A DNA stretch of 64,000 bases. Origin: Xestospongia muta (Eukaryota > Porifera > Demospongiae > Haplosclerida > Petrosiidae). Each line of letters starts with the position of its first letter. Position 1 is the stretch's first letter. Both the position numbers and the translations under genes were made by a program. Of the stretch, positions 23,159 through 34,543 are shown piece after piece. The notes beneath the pieces were generated by a model that was not told the DNA's origin, did no database searches, and saw only the letters and a list, made by a program, of their open reading frames with translations. Location of the stretch: NCBI GenBank assembly GCA_963693285.1, contig OY848919.1, positions 1,861,327 to 1,925,326 on the forward strand. Direction: 5' to 3'.

Positions 23159-23904
23159 TATACACTGTATTAGTTAAATCAATTAGCAACCAATCAATTT
23201 TTAAAGTTTTGGTACATAATATATATATAATATATATAATAATGAATAATATATAACTTGTTTCGCAATAATAAACCACTTCTGTCAAACTGTTGGTGTA
23301 TGTAGTTACATGTATTTGAGACTTTAGACAAGACATGTAGTAACACTGGTAGTCTACAACTATAGACTGTATTTACCAGTTAACATTATATCATTAAGTC
23401 TTTTGCTGAATGGTAGGTATAAGAAAGGTATGACACTTTTCTTCTTTTCCTCACAATAACTCCAAAATTAGAAGATTCTCAATATTTAAAATATAATGTC
23501 AAAGTTTATGTAACACAGAGTGTGACATAATTTTTATACAATTTATTAAATAATGTTGTATTAAATATATCACGAAAGATAGGTTTATTCAACCAATCCA
23601 TGGTCATTTTGGTACTTGTTAATGCCACACCTTTTCTTTACTGAATTAAAACAGGAAATAGACTATATATTGTGTATATAGTAAATGGATATTACCTAAC
23701 TAATGAAACATTACACAGAAACTTAAAACTCTGATAATCAACTTGATGACTTGTCATTAGTAGCTACCTCACTGACCTATAGATGTGCTAAGTAAAAAGT
23801 AATGATATGTTAAAAAGTAATCACAGTATATCAGTTTTTCTGTTATGATATAAGCCTGCATGTGATTATCATATGACCCATATCTCTCTTCCATTTATTA
23901 TTGG
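23159..23904. other. Second transporter-upstream-like spacer
   Basis: Directly after the repeat X junction, sequence typical of a transporter upstream region resumes (cactgtattagttaaatcaa), with the nested inverted repeat (23344-23379) and the decarboxylase 5' flank. No transporter precedes it, so a copy has been lost here. It matches 5700-6272. Confidence 0.65.
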
Positions 23905-24045
23905 AATTGGCTAAACAAAATTATAATACTAGTCATTTAGAGGTTCCTTATGGACCAGAACAGAAACCTTAGAATGATACTCTCTGCAAGATCTAGTAAA
24001 GGATACCTTACTGTAAGGGAGATTTAATGAAACCAAATGTTTTAC
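23905..24045 (+). pseudogene. Decarboxylase fragment (start lost)
   Basis: The start is ATTGGCTAAACA in place of ATGGCTGAACAG. HLEVPYGPEQKP and a stop follow, then a fusion to the GD-xx-KPNV end. It is nearly the same as 6273-6415 and was copied with it. Confidence 0.78.
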
Positions 24046-25022
24046 TAAAAGATATTTAAATTATTTAAGAAAAAAACCCTGTTTTTGATCCTTACAATTA
24101 TTATCAAAGCTTAATCTTTCTTTACTCATTTTTCATTTTTCAACACTTCATAGATCATAACATATGATATAAATAAATGAAAATGAAAGAGATAATGTTT
24201 ACATCTATCTCTTTTTTATCTATTTTTTAGATCTGTTTGTATGCCATCTGATCATTAACCTGTCTGTCAGTCTATTCTTATAATCAACACTATATATTTA
24301 TCCATCTGTCAAGCCACCAGTACACATCCATCTACTTTTCCATTCATTGATCATTAATCCATTCCTGGTTGATCAGTAGCCAATAGTTATTGGAATCAAT
24401 TTACAATTTTCTATACAATCCAGAATACATGAACTCAAGATTGTATATAGTAGCATTTGATTTTCAAGTTATAGTCAAAATTATTTTATTTTAAAGGTTT
24501 TCTACTTATTTTGTCTGGACTTATATAATCATAGCTTGTTTATTTTGTTTTGGTGTTTCCATCTTTACATCCTTTCTTATTTTTAAATAAAACGTTTTTC
24601 ATTACTTGTCATCTTTCATCTGAGACTAATTAAGACCAGTTTCTATTATTCTGTATAAATATTCATTATTAATAAATATGTATTCATTGCTAATATATGT
24701 TTGGCCATTTGTTTACACATTATTTTCAATAATGTGTAAACAAATCTTACTTTATCACACCTTTTAAAATCTATTATAGTCTTACACAAAAATTGAACAA
24801 CAGTACATTTTGTTAGATGTAGTGAGATATAAACTGACTAGAACACTGTTAGTTGTTAATAAGTGTGGTCTACTTTAGTCCCACCAATATAAGATAGTAA
24901 TGTAAAAGAAAAAAGATTTTGGTCAACTTAAATTTAAATATATATATAAAGTGTTCAAATCACAACCACTCTATTTATCACAGCAAAACTAACAAAATAT
25001 TGATAATCTTGAAAACAAAGTA
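24046..25022. other. Decarboxylase 3' flank and spacer to transporter G
   Basis: Almost identical to 6416-7390, including the small hairpin around 24715-24745. No gene is seen. Confidence 0.6.
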
Positions 25023-26564
25023 TCAGTCAGTAGAAAGCCTGATTTCTTTTTCATATTCTTCTTCCTGATCAATATATCTTTCATAGTGTTCATCAACAAT
25101 TTGAAGTATATTGACTTCATTCTCTCTCACACGGAACTTGTACCGTTTAGCTAGTACTATGAATACTAACAGTATAATAAAGATAACAACACTCCTAGTA
25201 ATGTAGTAATAGAAATTTGGACAGATAGAATTGTTATCACAGCAAAAAGGATATTTTGTATTGATATTAATGAGATAACCAACTCCAAAAGAAGCTAACC
25301 ACATCCCAACCATCATTCCTCTCATTTGTATGGGAGACTGTGCTATTGTAAACTCCAAAGATGCTGGAACAACCAGTGTAAATGCAACACCATATAATAT
25401 CTGAGGAAGTAGTAATAGGTCATTGAAATATGACAAGGTATTACTCTGGTACTTGAATATAACCACATAGGATAATGTGGTTGTCAAAGCAAAGACTAGT
25501 CCTAGACCTATTCTCTTTAACATACTGGGAATGTATTTATTGAAACAGGGATAAATCAAGAACTGATGGAGAAGTAGTAAGAAAGTTGGAGTTATAAACT
25601 TCATTGTGTTATTTGAAATGATGCAAGATTTAAAAGATGAATTAATAGGATTAGGACCCTTCATTATACTCCAGTATACTTCATCAGCACAGCTGAGTCC
25701 AACAATACAAATCATCAGAGGAATCATACGTAACACTGTCTTCACATTTTCTACTTCCTCTACTGTAAAAGGTCCACCATATTTCTCCTTTCCTAGGTCT
25801 AGTCGTGAAGGGTAGTCCTCCTCCCAGTAGGTCAAGGCACTACGATTTTTTGGGTACTTGTTCTTCCTGGCATAGTTGAGTACTTTAGCAATCAACTTGA
25901 TAGGATTGATAATGAGAGGAGTAGTTTCCAGCCAGTGTTTGAAAAAGGAATGAGTTATTAATACCACAGACACTGTTACTCCTGATGTTATGAATGATAG
26001 TATAAGAAAAAAATTAAAAGAACATCTTCCAAGTTGAAATAAAGTGCCTACAACTGGTACGCTAATACTATGCCAGTATATGATAGCACTTAGTTGATCT
26101 GCTGAAGCTCCCACAAGTTGATCAATATTGAACTGAACAATATTTGCTCGAAATCCAGTATATCCAACTACTGCACAAAGATATCCAAATACATATATTG
26201 CAAAAAATAATGAATTATTTTGCCAATATGCTGTTATAATATAATTCACACCAGAAATTATCCAAGCCAAAAAGCACAAAAAGATGCCAGTAACGATGAT
26301 CTTATAACGTCCTGTACACACATCAGCTATCAGTCCAAATAAAAAATGAATAAAGTAGAGCATACAATATCCATTATTAAAAACAATATTAGCAATACTA
26401 TTTGATGTGTAACTTTGTAGAATGCTGCCATATATGGTACCCTCAAAGTATCTCATAAACATAACATAGCTGTACATTAGAACATCCCAGACAAGTACCA
26501 AGATAGCTGATTGTGAAGACAAACGACAGAAATGAATAAAGAATCTTGACTGATGACTTGTCAT
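25023..26564 (-). CDS. POT/PTR-family transporter G, intact, 513 aa
   Basis: Full-length sister of transporter C. It departs in TM1 to loop 1 (VWDVLMYSYVMFMRYFEG, IYGSILQSYTSNSIAN) and has LIADVCTGRYK, where the Trp of the POT signature A-D-x-W-x-G-R-Y is Cys. Other changes are PFCCDNNSIC and the C-terminus EKEIRLSTD. The reading frame is clean and the start is the shared one. Loss of the signature Trp may alter the TM2-TM3 turn; whether it still transports is open. Confidence 0.88.
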   Translation of the reverse strand: MTSHQSRFFIHFCRLSSQSAILVLVWDVLMYSYVMFMRYFEGTIYGSILQSYTSNSIANIVFNNGYCMLYFIHFLFGLIADVCTGRYKIIVTGIFLCFLAWIISGVNYIITAYWQNNSLFFAIYVFGYLCAVVGYTGFRANIVQFNIDQLVGASADQLSAIIYWHSISVPVVGTLFQLGRCSFNFFLILSFITSGVTVSVVLITHSFFKHWLETTPLIINPIKLIAKVLNYARKNKYPKNRSALTYWEEDYPSRLDLGKEKYGGPFTVEEVENVKTVLRMIPLMICIVGLSCADEVYWSIMKGPNPINSSFKSCIISNNTMKFITPTFLLLLHQFLIYPCFNKYIPSMLKRIGLGLVFALTTTLSYVVIFKYQSNTLSYFNDLLLLPQILYGVAFTLVVPASLEFTIAQSPIQMRGMMVGMWLASFGVGYLININTKYPFCCDNNSICPNFYYYITRSVVIFIILLVFIVLAKRYKFRVRENEVNILQIVDEHYERYIDQEEEYEKEIRLSTD

Positions 26565-27500
26565 TTCTCAAATGTTAAAAACAGAAACCTAAAAAATATA
26601 AAATGCTTTTCATCAACTCTTATATTCCCAATTGTAACAATATTCTGATACAAACTTAACACATTACACATAAAATATATGAACTACTTCACTGCTATAT
26701 AGTTGAGGGGACAATTCTCTATACTGACTAAGATATTATATACAACTGTATAACTATCATTATGTATATGTACAGGTTAATTTGCAAACTTATTTTTGTT
26801 GACAATAATCATAAACAGTTATTATTACTAATGTACTACTGTTTGTGTAGTTACATAACCTTCAGTTTCATAATACATTAGTAATTAATAGTATTATGTT
26901 TATATTTTTCATAATTATACAACCTGCATACACTGTATTAGTTAAATCAATTAGCAACCAATCAATTTTTAAGGTTTGGTACATAATATATATATAATAT
27001 ATAATAATGAATAATATATAACTTGTATTGCAATAACAAACCACTTCTGTCAAACTGTTGGTGTATGTAGTTACATGTATTTGAGACTATAGACAAGACA
27101 TGTAGTAACACTGGTAGTCTACAACTATAGACTGTATTTACCAGTTAACATTATATCATTAAGTCTTTTGCTGAATGGTAGATGTAAAAAGGTACGACAT
27201 TTTTTTTCTTTTAATCACAATAACTCCAAAATAAGAAGATTCTCAATATTTTCAAATATAATGTCAAAGTTTATGTCACACAGAGTGTGGCATAATTTTA
27301 TACAATTTACTCAAGTGTGTTGTATTAATATATCACAAAAGATAGGTTCATTTAACCAATCCATAATAATTTTGGTACACATAATACATAATATCTTTGT
27401 CATGCTACCCATAAGATTGAAGGAGTCTCAATTTTATCTGAAAATACACAATGTGTGTGACATGACCTTGAATAAAGAATAAATGTATTCACATTACAAC
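26565..27500. other. Transporter G upstream region
   Basis: Upstream flank with the nested inverted repeat (27110-27145), then at about 27390 a switch to sequence shared with the right end of repeat X copy 2 (gtcatgctac..taagattgaa, compare 32240). No gene is seen. Confidence 0.55.
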
Positions 27501-27597
27501 CACTCTATTCATCACAACAAACTGACACAATATTGATGATCTTAGAGACAAAGTATCAGTCAGTAGAAAGTTCCATTTCTCTTTCATATTCTTCTTA
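27501..27597 (-). pseudogene. Transporter C-terminal relic
   Basis: Transporter 3' flank followed, on the minus strand, by codons for roughly KKEYEREMELSTD and a stop (TGA at about 27555-27557). The copy breaks at cttctt and joins decarboxylase 3'-flank sequence (catatgatataaataaatga). The other about 500 codons are deleted. The same junction recurs at 32463, so the deletion predates a later duplication. Confidence 0.85.
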
Positions 27598-28144
27598 TAT
27601 TCTACATATGATATAAATAAATGAAAGTGAAAGAGATTTGTTTACATCTCTTTGTTATCTATTGTTTAGATCTTTCTGTGCACCATCTACATTTACCTAT
27701 CTGTCAGTCTATTCATATAGCTATCACTATATATTAATCCATAAGACTAAGCTTGTAAGTTAGTGTAATCAATGAAAATCAGTTATATAAATGTATATCG
27801 ATGTTCTCAATCTAAATTTATCACATCTTTAAAATCTTTTAAATGTCATAGATGAAATGGAACAATAATACATTTGATTAGATGTCACGGGATATAAACT
27901 GACTAGAACACTATTAGTTGTTTGTGAGTGTGGTCTACTCTAGTCTCACTAATACAAGGTTTATTTATAAAAGAAAAAGATTTCAGTCAACTTAAAATTT
28001 AGAAAACTTAATGATAGCCATCTATAATTTACACACGGGATCAAATATGTATATAATGTGTTCAAATCACAATCACATTTCAGTTAGCTTAAATATAACA
28101 AACTTAACGATGGCTATAAATAATTTAAATGTATGTGTCATCAA

Positions 28145-28176
<32 letters not shown>

Positions 28177-28177
28177 C

Positions 28178-28222
<45 letters not shown>

Positions 28223-28310
28223 GTTCACATTTATTTATAACAACAAAACTGACAAAATATTAATGATCTTGGAAACAAAGTATCAGTCAGTAGAAAGTCC
28301 AATTTCTCTT
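27598..28310. other. Spacer to transporter H
   Basis: Decarboxylase 3' flank and transporter 3' flank in two overlapping rounds (cacatttcagttagctta at about 28075 restarts the flank), then a TG/TA microsatellite (28149-28222). No gene is seen. Confidence 0.55.
28149..28222. repeat. (GT)n-(TA)n microsatellite
   Basis: A GT run of about 13 units, a short unique piece, then a TA run just downstream of the 3' end of transporter H. Confidence 0.9.
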
Positions 28311-29825
28311 TCAGTTTTCTTCTTCCTGGTTCAGATATCTTTCATAGTGTTCATCAACAATTTGAACTATATTGATTTCATTCTCTCTCACACGAAACTT
28401 GTACCGTTTAGCTAGTACTATGAATACTAAAAGTATAATAAAGATAACAACACTCCTAGTAATGTAGTAATAGAAATTTGGACAAATAGAATTGTTATTG
28501 CAGCCAAAAGGATATTTGATATTGATATTAATGAGATAACTAATTCCAATTGAGGCAAACGACATCCCAACCATCATTCCTCTCATTTGTATGGGAGATT
28601 GTGCTATTGTAAACTCCAAAGATGTTGGAAAAACCAGTCCAAAAGCAACACCATACAATATCTGAGGAATTAGTAATAGATCATTAAAATATGACAAGGT
28701 ATTACTCTGGTACTTAAATATAACCACATAGGATAATGTGGTTGCCAAAGCAAAGACTAGTCCCAGACCTATTCTCTTCAACATACTGGGAATGTATTTA
28801 TTGAAACAGGGATAAATCAAGAACTGATAGAGAAGCAGTAAGAAAGTTGGAGTTATAAACTTCATTATGTTACTTGAAATGAGGCAAGATTTAAAAGATA
28901 AATTAATAGGATTAGGACCCTTCATTATACTCCAGTATACTTCATCAGCACAGCAGACTCCAACAATACAAATCATCAGAGGAATCATACGTAACACTGT
29001 TTTGACATTTTCTACTTCCTCTACTGTAAAAGGTCCACCATATTTATCTTTGCCTAGGTCTAGTCGTGAAGGGTAGTCCTCCTCCCAGTAGGTCAAGGCA
29101 CTACGATTCCTTGGATACTTGTTCTTCCTGGCATAATTGAGTACTTTAGCAATCAACTTAATAGGATTGGTAATGAGAGGAGTAGTTTCCAGCCAGTGTT
29201 TCAAAAAGGAATGAGTTATTAATGCTGCAGACACTGTTACTCCTGGTGTTATAAATGATATTATAAGAAAAAAATTAAAAGAGCATCGTTCAAGTTCAAA
29301 AATAGTTAATACAACTGGTATACTAATAGTATGCCAGTATATGGTAGCACTTAGTTCATCTGCTGAAGCTCCCACAAGTTGATCAATATTGAATTGTACA
29401 ATGTTAGCACGGAACCCAGTATATCCAATTGCACCACAAACATATCCAAATACATATATTACATAAAATAATGAATTATTAGGCCAATATGCTGTTATAA
29501 TAAACCCCACACCAAAAACTACCCAAGCAAAAAAGCACAAAAAGATGCCAGTAACAATCATCTTATAACGTCCTGTCCACACATCAGCTATCAGTCCAAC
29601 CAAAGCAAAAATAAAAAAGACCATACAATATCCATTACTAAAGACAATATTAGCAGTACTATTTGGTGTCTCACTTTGTTGAACATTGCTGGATGTAGTA
29701 CCTTCAAAGTATCTCATAAATATGAGGTAGGTGTACATTAGAGCATCCCAGACAAGTACCAAAATAGCTGATCGTGAAGACAAATGACAGAAATGAATAA
29801 AGGATCTTGACTGATGACTTGTCAT
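28311..29825 (-). CDS. POT/PTR-family transporter H, 504 aa, C-terminus shortened by a +1 frameshift
   Basis: All 12 TM segments and POT landmarks are present. At the very end the sequence tctttcagttttcttcttcc has one base more than tctttcatattcttcttcc of its paralogues, so the frame ends NQEEEN-stop instead of continuing through YEREMGLSTD. Only a short cytoplasmic tail is lost, so the transporter core may still work. Other differences are ELERCSFNFFLIISF in TM5-TM6 (Glu for the usual Gly) and FASIGISYLININI. The start is the conserved one. Confidence 0.87.
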   Translation of the reverse strand: MTSHQSRSFIHFCHLSSRSAILVLVWDALMYTYLIFMRYFEGTTSSNVQQSETPNSTANIVFSNGYCMVFFIFALVGLIADVWTGRYKMIVTGIFLCFFAWVVFGVGFIITAYWPNNSLFYVIYVFGYVCGAIGYTGFRANIVQFNIDQLVGASADELSATIYWHTISIPVVLTIFELERCSFNFFLIISFITPGVTVSAALITHSFLKHWLETTPLITNPIKLIAKVLNYARKNKYPRNRSALTYWEEDYPSRLDLGKDKYGGPFTVEEVENVKTVLRMIPLMICIVGVCCADEVYWSIMKGPNPINLSFKSCLISSNIMKFITPTFLLLLYQFLIYPCFNKYIPSMLKRIGLGLVFALATTLSYVVIFKYQSNTLSYFNDLLLIPQILYGVAFGLVFPTSLEFTIAQSPIQMRGMMVGMSFASIGISYLININIKYPFGCNNNSICPNFYYYITRSVVIFIILLVFIVLAKRYKFRVRENEINIVQIVDEHYERYLNQEEEN

Positions 29826-30420
29826 TTCTCAAATGTTATACTTGAAAAAACAGAAACCTAAACCATTACACTTACTTCACTACTATATAATAGAGGGGAT
29901 AATTTACTATATTGACTAAGATATTATATACAACTGTATAATAATTATTAACACTAGTTATATATGTACAGGTTGTAATTGCAAACTTATTTTTGTTGAA
30001 AATAAGTATAAACAGTTGTTACTACTAATGTACTACTGTTTGTGTAGCTACATAACCTTCAGTTTCATAATACATTAGTAATTAATAGTATTTTGTATAT
30101 ATTTTCATAATTATACAACCTGTATACACTGTATTAGTTATATCAATTAGCAACCAATCAATGTTTACAGTTTTGATACATAAGTTATATATAATATACA
30201 ATAATGCATAATATATGAGCTGTTTTGTAATAATAAACAACTTCTACCAAACTGTTACGTGTATTTAAGACTCTAGACAAGACATGTAGTAACACTGGTA
30301 GTCTACAACTCTAGGTTGTATTTACCAGTTAACTTTATATCATTAAGTCTGTTGCTGAATGGTAGGTATGAGGTCTTTTCTGTACACATAATACACAATA
30401 TAGTAGTTAACATCACACCT
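29826..30420. other. Transporter H upstream region
   Basis: Flank with the nested inverted repeat (30293-30328), ending at a retrotransposon insertion point (cacacctttttataa). No gene is seen. Confidence 0.55.
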
Positions 30421-30954
30421 TTTTATAACGATTACTCATCTCTTCTCTCAACTTTCAACCTTCTGACCCTCTCAACTTGTTGCTCTATTTCCATATTATG
30501 TCTTCTCTATAAAATCACTAACAACCTCCTCTACTTTCCTTCTGATATTTTCATTTGCAAACCTCTGCCAAATTATGCTTTTCATCACTTTGATCCTCTC
30601 ACCTTTACCTTTTTTTCCTTTTTTTCACTCATCTGCCTCACAAAACTCATTTGTCTCTTCTGTTCTCTCTCTGTGGAATTCACTTCCTTATCATGTAAAA
30701 TCTAGCTCATCTCTAATCACTTTTAAATCTAAAGTAAATATACTTCTTTACTAACCATCAACTCACCATCAATTATCACACTAAAACCTATCATATACTA
30801 TCAGTCACTTATTTTATCTCTGTGTTATTAATGATACTATACCCTGTACTTTAATACTTTAATTCTGTTTTATTAATTATAGTTCTATTCAGTTTGTGTC
30901 CTTTAAACTAGCAGTGGCTATTGGGCATTCATTTTGTCAATAAAAAAATAATTG
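30421..30954 (+). mobile_element. 5'-truncated non-LTR retrotransposon (LINE), reverse-transcriptase C-terminal tail
   Basis: One frame encodes LLYKITNNLLYFPSDIF followed by KPLPN; after a small frame change a second encodes LWNSLPYHVKSSSSLITFK, ending in a stop at 30752-30754. The x-WNSLP-x-x-(V)-x-x-S-S-x-x-FK pattern is characteristic of the extreme C-terminus of many LINE ORF2 proteins. A non-coding 3' tail ends in aataaaaaaataat. It interrupts array sequence: cctttttataa before it and tgaagtgcaaatag after it are contiguous (tttataatcaaagtgcaaat) at about 21690. The target duplication looks short and AT-only. Confidence 0.8.
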
Positions 30955-30974
30955 AAGTGCAAATAGAAAATAGA

Positions 30975-31199
30975 CTATGTGTTGTGCGTATTGTTTTTCA
31001 GGTCATGTGACATAAACAATGCTTTTTCATGCCAAATACATTATATACTTTCAGATAAAATTCAGACTCTTGCATGATTTCAATCTGATATACAACAAAG
31101 GAAAGAAGATGACATGTTAAGACATTAAGGTAGAGCTAAATGGTCATAGCTATAGAGGTTTTTTGCCAGCTACTATGATTTAATATATATATATATATA

Positions 31200-31247
<48 letters not shown>

Positions 31248-32220
31248 TTATATATATAATTAAAATATTTTTTATACATTGTTGCCAATGAGCTGAAGTC
31301 ATTTTGTGAAATGGTGGACAAGTTTAGTGTTCTGTCACAAGATTGTATACATGTGACTGTGATTATACAATTATAGTTTTATTGAAACAATTAATAACAA
31401 CGACACTGGTAGTAAAAGCAGATGAATATCAATAGATTTATCAGCATTATGTACATTCAACATTAGAGTATATGACTGAGTATTAAGGAGATCTAAAGTG
31501 CATCTGATTCTGCATACAGTTGACACCATGAGACAACTTGGACCAACAACATGATTCAATATTGAATTAAGGTTAGTTATTACAGTAATCTCACATCTTT
31601 TTTTGTGTTTATTCACAGATATTCACAGATATAAAGCATTCAATTCCCTAATAAGAACATAGAATATATGTAAATACTGACAAGCTCCCAGTCTGGACAT
31701 TGCCACTAACTTTGCTGGAACTTCTACTATTTATAATATGTTCAAGGAATGTGTTGATCCTTATCATTCAACCTCTCAATCCATGTATGACAAACTCTTT
31801 CAATGGTTATTTACAATGTTCTATATCTGCTAGATGTGGAGAAGACCTTTCACAAACATACTATTCACTTGGGGTTTAGAAGTTCATTAATTCTATCTCT
31901 TCAAAGCAAATACATTACAACAAGGACACATATACCATCCTAGCTGTACATACTGCTGACAAGGTTATATCAGTTATACATTCTTACTTGCAGTGTCATT
32001 GTTTTTTATTTCTTCAATCACGACATAATTTTATAATCGCAGTCACGTATATACATACAGTCTTGCAACAAAGTACTAACTTGTCCATCTTTTCAAAAAT
32101 TGAGTCCAGCTCATTGGCAAAAATGTATAAAGAATATTCTAATTATATTTGTGTGTGTGTATTAAATCATAGCAGCTGACAAACAAATATTTATAACACT
32201 AACATTCCTGCTCTACCTTA
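30975..32220. repeat. Repeat X copy 2
   Basis: Shares gccaaatacattatatact, the ggagatctaaagtgcatctg block and a tail through ttcaacctctcaatccatgt with 21930-23158 and 38527-39600, and runs further to the right than copy 1. It includes a TA microsatellite (31181-31262). A minus-strand frame over 31371-31616 is partly conserved in copy 1 but carries no recognisable domain. Confidence 0.58.
31181..31262. repeat. (TA)n microsatellite
   Basis: TA-only tract with a central aatt interruption inside repeat X copy 2. Confidence 0.9.
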
Positions 32221-32463
32221 ATGTCATTCTGTGTCATCTTGTCATGCTACTTATAAGATTGAAGAAGTCTCAATTTTTTCTGAAAATACACAATGTGTGT
32301 GACATGAAACAATATCATCTATGTGACATGACCTTGAATAAAGGATAAATGTATTCACATTACAACCACTCTATTCATCACAACAAACTGACACAATATT
32401 GATGATCTTAGAGATAAAGTATCAGTCAGTAGAAAGTCTCATTTCTCTTTCATATTCTTCTTA
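32221..32463 (-). pseudogene. Transporter C-terminal relic, second copy
   Basis: Same arrangement as 27390-27597: gtcatgctac..taagattgaa sequence, transporter 3' flank, then minus-strand codons for about 14 C-terminal residues (EYEREMRLSTD) and stop, broken at cttctt and joined to decarboxylase 3' flank. The relic itself occupies about 32395-32463. One deletion event copied twice explains both. Confidence 0.83.
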
Positions 32464-33001
32464 TATTCTACATATGATATAAATAAATGAAAGTGAAAGA
32501 GATTATGTTTACATCTCTTTGTTATCTATTGTTTAGATCTTTCTGTGCACCATCTACATTTACCTATCTGTCAGTCTATTCATATAGCTATCACTATATA
32601 TTTATCCATAAGACGTAGCTTGTAAGCTAGTGTAATCAATGAAAATCAGTTATATAAATGTATATTGATGTTCTCAATCTAAATTTGTCACACTTTTAAA
32701 AAAATTTTTAAATGTCATAGATGAAATGGAACAACAATATATAAATTTGATTAGATGTCACGGGATATAAACTGACTAGAACTCTATTAGTTGTTTGTGA
32801 GTGTGGTCTACTTTAGTCTCACTATATAAGGTTTATTTATAAAAGATTTCAGTCAACTTAAAATGTAGCAAACTTAATGATAGCCATTTATAATTTACAT
32901 ATGGCATCAAATATATTTATATATATAATGTGTTCAAATCACAACCACTCTATTTATAACAACAAAACTAATACAATATTGATGATCTTGGAAACAAAGT
33001 A
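32464..33001. other. Spacer to transporter I
   Basis: Decarboxylase 3' flank and transporter 3' flank, closely matching 27598-28060. No gene is seen. Confidence 0.55.
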
Positions 33002-34543
33002 TCAGTCAGTAGAAAGTCCCATTTCCCTTTCATATTCTTCTTCCTGGTTCAGATATCTTTCATAGTGTTCATCAACAATTTGAATTATATTGACTTCATT
33101 CTCTCTCACACGAAACTTGTACCATTTAGTTAGTACTATGAATACTAACAGTATAATAAAGATAACAACACTCCTAGTAATGTAGTAATATAAACTTGAA
33201 CAGATAGAATTGTTATCACAGCCAAAAGGATATTTTGTATTGATATTAATGAGATAACCAACTCCAAGACAAGTAAACCACATCCCAACCATCATCCCTC
33301 TCATCTCTACAGGAGACTGTGCTATTGTGAACTCCAATGATGTTGGAAAAACCAGTGTAAAAGCAATACCATACAATATTTGAGGAATTAGTAATAGATC
33401 ATTGAAATATGACAAGATATTACTCTGGTACTTAAATATAACTACATAGGATAATGTGGTTGTCAAAGCAAAGACTAGTCCCAGACCTATTCTCTTCAAC
33501 ATACTGGGAATGTATTTATTGAAACAGGGATAAATGAAGAACTGATAGAGAAGCAGTAAGAAAGTTGGAGTTATAAACTTCATTATGTTACTTGAAATGA
33601 GGCAAGATTTAAAAGATAAATTACTAGGATTAGCACCCTTCATTATACTCCAGTATACTTCATCAGCACAGCTGAGTCCAACAATACAAATCATCAGAGG
33701 AATCATACGTAACACTGTCTTCACATTTTCTACTTCCTCTTCTATAAAAGGACCCCCATATTTCTCCTTACCTAGATCTAGTCGAGAAGGGTAGTCCTCT
33801 TCCCAGTAGGTCAAGGCACTACGATTCCTTGGGTATTTGTTCTTTCTGGAATAGTTGAGTACTTTAGTAATCAACTTGATAGGATTGCTAATGAGAGGAG
33901 TAGTTTCCAGCCAGTGTTTGAAAAAGGAATGAGTTATTAATACTGCAGACACTGTTACTCCCATCATTACAAATGATAACAGAAGAAAAAAATGGAAAGA
34001 ACATCATCCAAGTTGAAATATAGTAAATACAACTGGTATACTAATACTATGCCAGTATATGATAGCACTTAGTTGATCTGCTGAAGCTCCCACAAGTTGA
34101 TCAATATTGAACTGTACCAAATTTGCTCGAAAACCACTATATCCAATTGCACCACAAAGATATACAAATACATAGATTACGTAAAATAATAGATTATTAG
34201 GCCAATATGCTCTTATAATAAACCCAACACCAGAAAGTACCCAAGCAAAAAAGCACAAAAAGATGCCAGTAACAATCATCTTATAACGTCCTGTCCACAC
34301 ATCAGCTATCAGTCCAACCAAAGCGAAAATAAAGAAGAGCATACAATATGTATTATTAAAGATGATATTAGTGGTACTACTTAGTGTCTCACTTTGCTGA
34401 ACATTGCTGTATATGGTACCCTCAAAGTATCTCATAAATATCATGTAGTTGTACATTAGAACATCCCAGACAAGTACCAAGATAGCTGATCGTGAAGACA
34501 AATGACAGAAATGAATAGACAATGTTGACTGACGACTTGCCAT
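33002..34543 (-). pseudogene. POT/PTR-family transporter I, full length with one TGA nonsense codon
   Basis: The 513-codon frame is clean except for codon 180 (34004-34006), where the Arg CGA of LGRCSFHFF, kept in D and most others, is TGA. The stop falls between TM5 and TM6. All other positions match transporter D closely (start MASRQSTLSIHFC, loop GGPFIEEEVENVKT), and the C-terminus MGLSTD is intact. The lack of any second lesion points to a recent event or a segregating allele. An internal start at 33967 would give a C-terminal half of 321 residues, which is not expected to fold as a transporter by itself. Confidence 0.88.

Noticed and set aside
31371..31616. Minus-strand 81-codon frame partly conserved at 22698
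   Set aside because: Conserved only because repeat X is duplicated. The third copy is broken, and no domain is recognisable.
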